Shown: one piece after another, positions 25,719 through 32,275 of the stretch
How positions within the stretch are numbered: the stretch's first letter is position 1
Layout: each line of letters opens with the position of its first letter
NCBI GenBank assembly: GCA_038207745.1
Contig: JBBQZL010000003.1
Coordinates: 1-38,436, forward strand
Source: JBBQZL01 sp038207745
GTDB taxonomy: Bacteria; Actinomycetota; Thermoleophilia; Solirubrobacterales; 70-9
Length of the DNA stretch: 38,436 bases
Direction: 5' to 3'
The notes under the pieces: generated by a model
What the model saw: the letters and a program-made list of their open reading frames with translations, nothing else
What the model was told of the DNA's origin: nothing
Databases searched by the model: none
Translations under genes and position numbers: made by a program

Positions 25719-27025
25719 AGGAGACTCCCGGCAGGGTCCGCTTCGGCGGCGTCAGCGGTGCGGGTCACGACGTCGGCGCCGCTCATCACCGCTTCGAACT
25801 CGTCGCGGAACTTCCTCACCATCGACGAAACCGGCATCGCCATCGAGTCACCGAGCACGCAAAGGCAGTTGCCGATGATGTTGGTCTGGACGGAGCTGAT
25901 GATGTCGAGGTCCATCGGCGTGGCCTCGCCGCCGACGACCCTCTCGAGCATCTTCACCGTCCAGTTGGTGCCCTCGCGGCACGGCGAGCACTTTCCGCAG
26001 GACTCGTGGTGGTAGAAGCGCGCGGTCCTCAGCGCCATGTGCGGGATGGAGACCGAGTCGTCGGCGACGATGACCGAACCCGAACCGAGCATCGATCCGG
26101 CCTCCGCCATCGCCTCGAAGCTGTAGGGGAGATCCAGCTCGGCGGGGGTCAGCACGGGTGACGATGATCCGCCGGGATAGAAGGCCTTGATCTCCCTGCC
26201 TTCGAGGGGACCGCCGGCGAGTCCGAAGATGAGGTCCCTCAGCGGCACGCCCAGTTCAACCTCGTAGTTGCCCGGACGGCGCACACAGCCCGAGATCGAG
26301 ACGACCTTGGTCCCCGGGGATTGCTCGGTGCCGAATCCCTTGAACCAATCGGCGCCGTGGCGGACGATGTGCGGAACGTTGGAGAGCGTCTCGACGTTGT
26401 TGATCAGGGTCGGACCGCCATAGAGACCCTGGATTGCCGGAAACGGAGGCTTGAGGCGCGGATTGCCGCGCTTGCCCTCGAGCGCGTCGAGCAGCGCGGT
26501 CTCCTCGCCGCAGATGTAGGCGCCGGCGCCGCGGTGCACGACCAGCTCGAGGTCGCGATGGGTCCCGAGGATGTCCCTGCCGAGATATCCGGCCTCATAG
26601 GCCTCGGCAACCGCGGCTTCGAGGATGCCGGCCTGGAGGTCGTACTCGCCGCGGATGAAGACGAAGGCGTGGCCGGCGTCGGCGGCAAGCGCCGCAATCG
26701 CGATGCCCTCGATCAACTGGTGGGGATTGCGCTGCATCAGCTCGCGGTCCTTGAAGGCACCGGGCTCGGACTCATCCGCGTTGCAGCAGAGGTACTTGGC
26801 CATCTCACCGCGCGGGAGGAACGAGGCCTTCTTGCCCATCGAGAAGCCGGCGCCGCCACGACCCCGGAGCCCGGAGTCCTCGAGCTCGGTCAGGACGTCG
26901 TGCGGCTCCATGTGCAGATAGGCCTTCTCGAGGCTCTCATAGCCACCGAGGCGCTTGTAGATATCGATCGTGTTGAGGCCCGGCTCCTGGGCGTTGGCGA
27001 GCAGCACCCGCGTCTCACTGATCAT
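25715..27025 (-). CDS. nuoF: NADH:quinone oxidoreductase subunit F (NADH- and FMN-binding)
   Basis: 436 residues from ATG 27025, supported by AAAGGGGG upstream and by family length; the frame stays open further upstream through nuoE. It binds NADH and FMN and starts electron transfer. Features: GLRGRGGAGFSMGKKASFLP (Gly-rich NADH/FMN site), KYLCCNADESEPGAFKDREL, YICGEETALLDALEGKRGNP, and the N3 cluster motif ESCGKCSPCREGTNW with the fourth Cys in NCLCVLGDS. It overlaps nuoE by 11 bases and nuoG by four. Confidence 0.97.
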   Translation of the reverse strand: MISETRVLLANAQEPGLNTIDIYKRLGGYESLEKAYLHMEPHDVLTELEDSGLRGRGGAGFSMGKKASFLPRGEMAKYLCCNADESEPGAFKDRELMQRNPHQLIEGIAIAALAADAGHAFVFIRGEYDLQAGILEAAVAEAYEAGYLGRDILGTHRDLELVVHRGAGAYICGEETALLDALEGKRGNPRLKPPFPAIQGLYGGPTLINNVETLSNVPHIVRHGADWFKGFGTEQSPGTKVVSISGCVRRPGNYEVELGVPLRDLIFGLAGGPLEGREIKAFYPGGSSSPVLTPAELDLPYSFEAMAEAGSMLGSGSVIVADDSVSIPHMALRTARFYHHESCGKCSPCREGTNWTVKMLERVVGGEATPMDLDIISSVQTNIIGNCLCVLGDSMAMPVSSMVRKFRDEFEAVMSGADVVTRTADAAEADPAGSLL

Positions 27026-27689
27026 CGACGCCGACCCCCTTTGCCCCACCCGGCAGCGGTCGCTTGAACAGCGGGCGATCCGGAAGGACCTCCCTGCCCG
27101 TACGAAGCTGTTTGATCGCCTCAGCCGCCTCTGCAGTCTCGAGCGGCCCGAAGTAGCGCTCGTCGATCGAGGCCATCGGGGCCAGATCACAGGCGCCGAG
27201 ACACTCGAAACCGGAGATCAGGATCTCACCGTCGTCAGAGAGCGCGCCGCCGTGGCCCGCCTCCTCGGCACTGCATCCCGCTGCCTCGACAAATGCTCCC
27301 AGCAGCTCGTCTCCGCCCCTCATCCAGCACGAGATGTTGGTGCAGACGAGGACCTGATGTGTGCCTGCCGGCTCGGTTCGGAGCAGGTCATAGAAACTCG
27401 CCACCGACTCCAGGTAGGCCGGCGTCACCTTCATCACTGCGGCAACCTGGCGGATCCCCTCGGGGGTGCACCAGCCGTAGCGGCGCTGGATCGCCCAGAG
27501 CGCCGGGATCGAAGCGGAGTGCTTGTCCGGATAGCGGGAGATCAGCTCCTCGACCCGCTCGCGAAGCTCTGGAGGACAGTTGACCTCGTGAAGCTCCGGG
27601 ATCTCCTCGGGGGTGCGATCCGGGACGCGTCCGATGGTCAGTGCCGGGTCGACCGGAAGACCCGGCGTGTCGAGTGGATCAAGACTCAT
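27015..27689 (-). CDS. nuoE: NADH:quinone oxidoreductase subunit E
   Basis: 224 residues. It carries the off-path [2Fe-2S] cluster N1a in a thioredoxin-like fold, with ligands in VLVCTNISCW and GFECLGACDLAP. An N-terminal helical domain is seen in LREVEELISRY-like sequence and PALWAIQRRYGWCTPEGIRQ. About 30 N-terminal residues before PELRER are polar and Pro-rich. ATG 27689 overlaps the nuoD stop as ATGA. It forms the NADH dehydrogenase module with NuoF and NuoG. Confidence 0.96.
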   Translation of the reverse strand: MSLDPLDTPGLPVDPALTIGRVPDRTPEEIPELHEVNCPPELRERVEELISRYPDKHSASIPALWAIQRRYGWCTPEGIRQVAAVMKVTPAYLESVASFYDLLRTEPAGTHQVLVCTNISCWMRGGDELLGAFVEAAGCSAEEAGHGGALSDDGEILISGFECLGACDLAPMASIDERYFGPLETAEAAEAIKQLRTGREVLPDRPLFKRPLPGGAKGVGVDDQ

Positions 27690-28924
27690 CGGTCGATGCC
27701 TCCGAGGATCGGATCGAGCATCGCCAGAGTCTGGATCAGGTCAGCCACGTAGGTGCCCACAGCCATGTCGTGGAGCGCCTGGAGATTGACGAAGGACGGG
27801 TCACGGAAGTGGACGCGTGCCGGCTTCGACGAGCCGTCGGCGACGACGAAGCAGCCGAGCTCTCCACGCGGCGACTCGACCGCGTTGTAGACCTCGCCGG
27901 GGGCGACGCGGAAGCCCTCGGTTACCAGCTTGAAGTGGTGGATCAGCGACTCCATCGAGGTCGACAGCTCAGAGCGGGGCGGCAGCACGTATTTGCGGTC
28001 GTTGGCGATGTGCGGTCCCTCGGGGAGACCGGCCAGGGCCTGCTGGAGGATCTTCACCGACTCGAACATCTCGGCGACGCGACATCGATAGCGGTCGTAG
28101 CCGTCGCCGACCGAGCCGATCGGGATCCCGAAATCGAATTCGGAGTAGGGCAGGTAGTCGGTGACCTTGCGGAGGTCCCACGGCTCGCCGGCCGCACGGA
28201 GCAGCGGACCGGTGACGCCGAGCTCGAGCAACCGCTCCTTTGAGACGGCGCCGAATCCCTTGGTCCGCCGGAGGAAGATCTCGTTGCGGTCGAGCAGCGC
28301 CTCGTACTGACGGATCCTCGTCGGCATCTCATCGAGGAAGGCCAGCAGCTTCCGCTCGAAGCCGGTCGGGATATCCTCGATCACGCCGCCGATCTGGAAG
28401 TAGCGCGTATGCATCCGCTGGCCGGCCGACATCTCGAAGAGATCGAGGATCGTGTCGCGCTCGCGGAAGCAGTACCAGAACATCGACATCGCGCCGAGAT
28501 CGAGGGCCGTGGTCCCCAGCCAGACCAGGTGCGAGTGGAGCCGGTTCAGCTCCATGTGGATGATCCGCAGATATTGGGCGCGACGCGGGATCTCGAGGTC
28601 GATCAGCTTCTCGACCGCTCCGCAGTAGGCCTGCATGTTGAAGAAGTAGGAGAGGTAGTCCATCCGCTCGACGTAGGGGATGACCTTCCAATACGCCTTC
28701 TCCTCGCAGGACTTCTCGATCCCGGTGTGGACGTAGCCGACAATCGGTCTCAGGTCCTTGACGACCTCGCCCTCGAGCTGGACGATCAGGCGCAGCACCC
28801 CGTGTGTGGCCGGGTGATGCGGGCCCATGTTGATCGTCATCATCTCGGTCTCGGGTTCGAGCTCCACGGTTGCCCCGGGTACCTGCTCCTCGACCTCGGA
28901 TGCGGCCTTCTCGAGCGTTGTCAT
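27686..28924 (-). CDS. nuoD: NADH:quinone oxidoreductase subunit D
   Basis: 412 residues from ATG 28924 (TGATG with nuoC; a TTG precedes it). It resembles the [NiFe]-hydrogenase large subunit and forms the quinone-reduction site with NuoB. Diagnostic segments are MTINMGPHHPATHGVLRLIV (with the quinone-site His), IVGYVHTGIEKSCEEKAYWK, YVERMDYLSYFFNMQAYCGA, ESPRGELGCFVVADGSSKPA and the family-typical C-terminus LAMLDPILGGIDR. It is a separate gene from nuoC, not fused. Confidence 0.97.
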   Translation of the reverse strand: MTTLEKAASEVEEQVPGATVELEPETEMMTINMGPHHPATHGVLRLIVQLEGEVVKDLRPIVGYVHTGIEKSCEEKAYWKVIPYVERMDYLSYFFNMQAYCGAVEKLIDLEIPRRAQYLRIIHMELNRLHSHLVWLGTTALDLGAMSMFWYCFRERDTILDLFEMSAGQRMHTRYFQIGGVIEDIPTGFERKLLAFLDEMPTRIRQYEALLDRNEIFLRRTKGFGAVSKERLLELGVTGPLLRAAGEPWDLRKVTDYLPYSEFDFGIPIGSVGDGYDRYRCRVAEMFESVKILQQALAGLPEGPHIANDRKYVLPPRSELSTSMESLIHHFKLVTEGFRVAPGEVYNAVESPRGELGCFVVADGSSKPARVHFRDPSFVNLQALHDMAVGTYVADLIQTLAMLDPILGGIDR

Positions 28925-29502
28925 CAATCCGCCCCGCTGGTCGAGAGGTGCTCGCTCGCAGGAGCACCCTCCTCGTTGTAGGTGAAGGTGACCGGCTCTC
29001 CGCCAACCGGGAAGTCCCGACGCTGGGGCCAGCCGACGTAGTCCTCGGCCAGCAGGATCCGGGTCAGACCCGGATGACCCTTGAAGACGATCCCGAAGAA
29101 GTCATAGGCCTCACGCTCCTGAAAGTTCGCGGTCGGGAAGAGTTCGACGCACGAGTCGAGCTCGGGAAGCGCACCCTGGCCGAGCTCGCTGCCGGGCCGG
29201 CCGGCTTCGGGATCGGCAAGCAGCGCCTTGACGCGGATGCGCTCGACCCGATTTCGATTCATCAACTCGTAGTGGACGGCGAAGCGGGGCTCGGCCGGGA
29301 GATAATCCGCCGCATGAAGGCTCGAGAGGAAGGTGTACTCCTGGCCCGGAGTGTCATGCAACCAGGTCAGCACCGCGAGGATCCGGGTGGAGTCGACGAT
29401 CAGGGCGGGCTGATCCCGATCGAAGCTGGTTTCGAGGACTGCGCCGGGGTCTTCGGTCTCGATCTCCCCCCGGATCAGTTCGAGGCCCGGTGCATCAGGC
29501 AT
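28924..29502 (-). CDS. nuoC: NADH:quinone oxidoreductase subunit C
   Basis: 192 residues from ATG 29502, overlapping nuoB by 8 bases, with AGG at normal spacing. It belongs to the 30-kDa subunit family that stabilises the connection between NuoD and NuoI. Features: YTFLSSLHAADYLPAEPRFA, the signature FQEREAYDFFGIVFKGHPGL and LLAEDYVGWPQRRDFPVGGE. The acidic N-terminus (LIRGEIETEDPGAV) is variable in the family. Confidence 0.95.
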   Translation of the reverse strand: MPDAPGLELIRGEIETEDPGAVLETSFDRDQPALIVDSTRILAVLTWLHDTPGQEYTFLSSLHAADYLPAEPRFAVHYELMNRNRVERIRVKALLADPEAGRPGSELGQGALPELDSCVELFPTANFQEREAYDFFGIVFKGHPGLTRILLAEDYVGWPQRRDFPVGGEPVTFTYNEEGAPASEHLSTSGAD

Positions 29503-30205
29503 CGGCGAACCTGCGCGCCGCCTCGTATGCCTCCGCCGCCTCGGCGCTCGGCCGGCTGTTGGTGCCGCCGCGCGCCCACTCCTCGGTTCCCACGGCGTTG
29601 TAGCGCTGGCGCCATCCCTGGTCCGGATTGCCGACGATCTTGCGCTGCAGCTTGTTGAAGCCGTAGATCAGGGCCTCCGGCCGTGGTGGGCATCCCGGGA
29701 TATGGATGTCGATCGGCATGAACTTGTCGGCGCCCTGGACCACCGCGTAGTTGGCGAACATGCCGCCGCTCGACGAGCAGGCGCCCATCGAGATCGCCCA
29801 CTTGGGCTCCAGCATCTGGTCGTAGATCCTCCTCACAACGGGCGCCATCTTGACCGAGACGCGACCGGAGAGGATCAATAGGTCGGCCTGGCGGGGCGAG
29901 GCGCGGAAGGCCTCGGCGCCGAAGCGGGCGATGTCGTAGCGGGCAGAAACCATTGCCATCATCTCGATTGCGCAACAGGCCAGTCCGAAGGTCATCGGGA
30001 AGATCGCGTTGGAACGTGCCCAATTGAGGACGTCCTCGAGCTTCGTGGTCACGACGCGATCCTCGACGTAGTTCTGGAGGTCGACACCCTCGAGATCGCC
30101 GCGGAGCATCTGGCTTGCCTGAAGCTGCTTGGCGCGGAACTCCTCCGGGCTGGTCGGCTGCTCCAGCGGCGCGAGCGCGCGGATCTTCCGTCGTTCTATC
30201 TCCAA
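29495..30205 (-). CDS. nuoB: NADH:quinone oxidoreductase subunit B
   Basis: 236 residues if started at TTG 30205, which has AAAGGG about 9 bases upstream; a GTG at 30226 has no such site. Either way the start lies inside the nuoA 3' end. It holds cluster N2, the last electron carrier before quinone: tandem Cys in FGLACCAIEMM, then GACSSSGGMF and IPGCPPRPEAL. The N-terminal 45 residues (KIRALAPLEQPTSPEEFRAK onward) are an extension before the core, which begins near DVLNWARSNAIFPMTFGLAC. The C-terminal tail is Ala/Glu-rich. Confidence 0.94.
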   Translation of the reverse strand: MEIERRKIRALAPLEQPTSPEEFRAKQLQASQMLRGDLEGVDLQNYVEDRVVTTKLEDVLNWARSNAIFPMTFGLACCAIEMMAMVSARYDIARFGAEAFRASPRQADLLILSGRVSVKMAPVVRRIYDQMLEPKWAISMGACSSSGGMFANYAVVQGADKFMPIDIHIPGCPPRPEALIYGFNKLQRKIVGNPDQGWRQRYNAVGTEEWARGGTNSRPSAEAAEAYEAARRFADA

Positions 30206-30573
30206 TTCAGCGCACCCTTTCGCCACACGTAGACGAAGGCGACAAGGAGCAGACCGATGAAGACGAGGATCTCGCCGAGGACGAAGACGCCGCCGGTCCC
30301 CTTCAGCAACACGCCGACGGGATAGAGGAAGACGACCTCGATGTCGAAGAGGATGAACAGCATCGCGACCAGGTAGAAACTGACCCCGAAGCGGAAAGTC
30401 CGCGTCACATCCGACGGAAGCCCGCATTCGTAGGGATCAGTCTGGCGTGCCGACGAAGAGGTCTCGACCCGCGAGCGCTTGGGTCCGAGAACATGGTTGA
30501 GAACCGCGAAGAGTGTCCCGAAGGTCACACCGAGGCCGAGAAAGACGAGAACTGGGAGATAACTTTGAAGCAC
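30196..30573 (-). CDS. nuoA: NADH:quinone oxidoreductase subunit A
   Basis: 125 residues from GTG 30573 (LQSYLPVLVFLGLGVTFG). Three membrane helices and the conserved loop with DPYECGLPSDVTRTFRFGVS (Cys of the quinone-site loop), then LFILFDIEVVFLYPVGVLL with conserved acidic residues. It forms part of the quinone chamber with NuoH and NuoJ. It is the first gene of the operon. A longer open frame upstream overlaps the divergent gene and is a shadow. No Shine-Dalgarno precedes the GTG; a TATAAA lies 10 bases upstream. Confidence 0.95.
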   Translation of the reverse strand: MLQSYLPVLVFLGLGVTFGTLFAVLNHVLGPKRSRVETSSSARQTDPYECGLPSDVTRTFRFGVSFYLVAMLFILFDIEVVFLYPVGVLLKGTGGVFVLGEILVFIGLLLVAFVYVWRKGALNWR

Positions 30574-30672
30574 GTGACTGTGGTTTATACACCCACTTTG
30601 TGTCACCTTGCTACATAGTGATTTTACGCATCTGCGAGGCAAATCCCGACGGTTGCAGGCGGGATTGAGCTG
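30574..30672. promoter_or_regulatory. Divergent promoter region of nuoA and the 145-aa membrane protein
   Basis: This 99-base gap separates the divergent starts and must hold the main promoter of the 14-gene nuo operon. It is AT-richer than its surroundings. On the minus strand TATAAA (30584-30589) ends 10 bases before the nuoA GTG, consistent with a near-leaderless start, but I see no good -35 box. No convincing operator palindrome is visible. Confidence 0.4.
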
Positions 30673-31110
30673 ATGCCGGAGATCCATCTGGTTGTCGGCG
30701 TCGCGGTTCTGGCTCTGAATCTGGCTGCCGCGGTCGTCGGAGGGGTCGGCTGGCTGCGTGACCAACCGTCGATTCCCTTCTGGTACCTGCTCCGCAGCGC
30801 CCAGGTTTCCGTCGTGATCCAGGCGATGCTCGGAATGTTGCTGCTGCTCACCGGGCACGTCGCGCCCGGTGACCTCCACGTCCTCTACGGAATTCTGCCG
30901 CTCCCAGTCTCCTTCCTCGCCGAGGGCGCTCGCGCCGGCGCCGCCAATCAGGAACTCGGCGAGATCGAGTTCGAGGACCTCCCCGAGGACCGGCAGCGCA
31001 CCCTGGCCCTGGCGATAGTCCGCCGCGAGATGGGCATCATGACCGTCAGCTGCATTGTCATCTTCTTCCTGGCACTGCGCGCCGCCGCCACCAGCGGCCA
31101 CCTCTTCTGA
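30673..31110 (+). CDS. Small polytopic membrane protein of unknown function, divergent from nuoA
   Basis: 145 residues with about four hydrophobic helices: LVVGVAVLALNLAAAVVGGV, a second with VVIQAMLGMLLLLTGH, a third around HVLYGILPLPVSFLAEGARA and a last with MTVSCIVIFFLALRAAAT. A charged cytoplasmic-looking loop (GEIEFEDLPEDRQRTLALAI) precedes the last helix. His residues lie near the second and third helices (GHVAPGDLHVLYG), so haem or metal binding is conceivable but unproven. I recognise no family. The divergent arrangement with nuo suggests a respiratory link; this is inference only. Confidence 0.75.
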   Translation: MPEIHLVVGVAVLALNLAAAVVGGVGWLRDQPSIPFWYLLRSAQVSVVIQAMLGMLLLLTGHVAPGDLHVLYGILPLPVSFLAEGARAGAANQELGEIEFEDLPEDRQRTLALAIVRREMGIMTVSCIVIFFLALRAAATSGHLF

Positions 31111-31117
31111 TCCGCCA

Positions 31118-31150
31118 GTGTGATCCGGCTCCGGCAGGTGTGATCCGGCT
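31118..31150 (+). repeat. Two 13-base direct repeats
   Basis: GTGTGATCCGGCT occurs at 31118-31130 and again at 31138-31150, a 20-base period. A partial copy (TGATCCG) overlaps the stop codon of the preceding gene at 31108-31114. The repeats lie between that stop and the nested hairpin at 31189. Confidence 0.7.
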
Positions 31151-31188
31151 TCGAGGCAATCCGCGCAAGCACGACCTCCACCACGATT

Positions 31189-31231
31189 CCGGGGCGACAA
31201 AACTACCTCCACGGTAGGAAAGTCGCCCCGG
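31189..31231. terminator. Nested two-stem hairpin, probable bidirectional terminator
   Basis: A perfect 10-bp outer stem (CCGGGGCGAC 31189-31198 with GTCGCCCCGG 31222-31231) encloses a symmetric AAAA/GAAA internal loop and a perfect 5-bp inner stem (CTACC 31203-31207, GGTAG 31213-31217) with a TCCAC loop. It lies between two convergent genes, where a terminator is expected, but neither side has a T-tract. The symmetric purine internal loop is unusual for a plain terminator. Confidence 0.6.
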
Positions 31232-31279
31232 TTCACCCAAGCGGCGGGCGGGCGCACCGGGACGCGAGAGCACCCCGGG

Positions 31280-31759
31280 CTAACCGAGCGGGCGGTACCC
31301 GCCCCGGTGATAGACCAGTGGCCCGGCGTCATCGCGGGACTCGACCTCTCTGACCTCGCCGGTGACGATCACGTGGTCGCCGCCCGCGATCACGTCGATC
31401 AACTCGCAGGCCACCCAGATGAGTGAGCCGCTGATCGCGGGCAGGCCAGAGCGCTCCCGCCACTCGATGTCCGCCCATTTCTCATGCACGGGTGCCTTGG
31501 TGGAGAAGTTGCGGGCGACGTTCTCCTGGTCCGCTGCGAGCACATTGATCCCGAATCCATTGCACGCCTGCGCGGCGAGCAGGGTCCGCGAGCCACGATC
31601 GAGGCATGCCAGCATCAGCCGCGGCTCGAGCGAAAGCGACGAGACGGCGTTGGCCGTTGCGCCGGCCGGTCCGTCGGTGCCGACAGCGGTGACGATCGTC
31701 ACCCCGGTGGGCAAGAGGGACATCGCTGAACGAAAGCTCTGGGGGGTGTCGCCGGGCAT
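31280..31759 (-). CDS. Flavin reductase family protein (FMN-binding split-barrel)
   Basis: 159 residues from ATG 31759. The frame stays open upstream but that part is antisense to the cytochrome gene and lacks domain sequence. The fold is that of the flavin reductase-like family: FRSAMSLLPTGVTIVTAVGT, GATANAVSSLSLEPRLMLAC, FGINVLAADQENVARNFSTK and GDHVIVTGEVREVESRD. It uses NAD(P)H to reduce FMN or FAD, usually to supply a partner monooxygenase. No monooxygenase gene is adjacent, so the partner is unknown. A TATCCT box lies 8 bases before the ATG, with no Shine-Dalgarno. Confidence 0.87.
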   Translation of the reverse strand: MPGDTPQSFRSAMSLLPTGVTIVTAVGTDGPAGATANAVSSLSLEPRLMLACLDRGSRTLLAAQACNGFGINVLAADQENVARNFSTKAPVHEKWADIEWRERSGLPAISGSLIWVACELIDVIAGGDHVIVTGEVREVESRDDAGPLVYHRGGYRPLG

Positions 31760-31767
31760 CGCAGGCC

Positions 31768-31773
31768 AGGATA
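31768..31773 (-). promoter_or_regulatory. Candidate -10 box for the flavin reductase
   Basis: TATCCT on the minus strand ends 8 bases before the ATG at 31759. It shares a 42-base divergent interval with the TATGAT box of the cytochrome c gene. No clear -35 box is seen. Confidence 0.3.
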
Positions 31774-31786
31774 TTCGCGGCCTGAA

Positions 31787-31792
31787 TATGAT
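31787..31792 (+). promoter_or_regulatory. Candidate -10 box for leaderless cytochrome c mRNA
   Basis: TATGAT ends 9 bases before the GTG at 31802, with no Shine-Dalgarno, implying transcription from or beside the start codon. No strong -35 box is visible. Confidence 0.4.
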
Positions 31793-31801
31793 GCGACCGT
31801 C

Positions 31802-32221
31802 GTGCGAGCAATCGTGACAACTGCCGTGGTGTCGATCGTCGCTCTCGCAGTCGCTGGATGCGGCTGGGGCAGCGAGGGCATCTCGGTTTCCAACAAAGAT
31901 CCCGACTACAACGGTGCGGTTCTTTTCGCGACTCACTGTTCGGGCTGTCACACCCTTTCCGCCGCCGGCGCCCAGGGGACCGGCAATCGTGCCTCTCGCG
32001 TCCAGGGGCCGAACCTTGACGGTCGCAGGGAGACCCACGACGACGCTCTCTACGCGATCCGGAACGGTGGCTTCTCGGGAGCGATCATGCCTCAGAACAT
32101 CGTCCTGGGAACCGAGGCCGAGGATGTCGCGAACTTCGTCGCCAGGTACTCAGGATCAGACATCCAGGGCTCAACCGGAGGCGGCGGCACGTCGGGCTCC
32201 GGAGGCGCGACCCAGCCTTGA
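31802..32221 (+). CDS. Lipid-anchored monohaem cytochrome c
   Basis: 139 residues from GTG 31802. A lipoprotein signal (VTTAVVSIVALAVAGC, lipid-attached C20) anchors it to the outer face of the membrane. The class I cytochrome c domain has haem motif CSGCH (C46, C49, H50), preceded by YNGAVLFATHCSGCH and followed by a helix with ETHDDALYAIRNGG. M96 in FSGAIMPQNIVL is the likely sixth ligand; AEDVANFVARYSG is the closing helix. The tail is a Gly/Ser/Thr-rich linker. It probably shuttles electrons in the respiratory chain, but its donor and acceptor are not encoded here. Confidence 0.93.
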   Translation: MRAIVTTAVVSIVALAVAGCGWGSEGISVSNKDPDYNGAVLFATHCSGCHTLSAAGAQGTGNRASRVQGPNLDGRRETHDDALYAIRNGGFSGAIMPQNIVLGTEAEDVANFVARYSGSDIQGSTGGGGTSGSGGATQP

Positions 32222-32225
32222 TGAG

Positions 32226-32245
32226 GTGCCGGCACACGCCGGCGT
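32226..32245 (+). terminator. Short hairpin between cytochrome c and serS
   Basis: GCCGGC (32228-32233) and GCCGGC (32238-32243) pair around ACAC, and two G-U pairs can extend the stem to 8 bp. It begins 4 bases after the cytochrome stop. There is no T-tract, so it could be a weak terminator or an attenuator-like element in the serS leader. Confidence 0.35.
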
Positions 32246-32275
32246 CTGACCTGAGCGGACTCCGAGGAGGCCCGT

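Noticed and set aside
30574..31332. Upstream extension of the nuoA frame to 378 residues
   Set aside because: The extra part is antisense to the divergent membrane protein and has no NuoA similarity; GTG 30573 gives the normal size.
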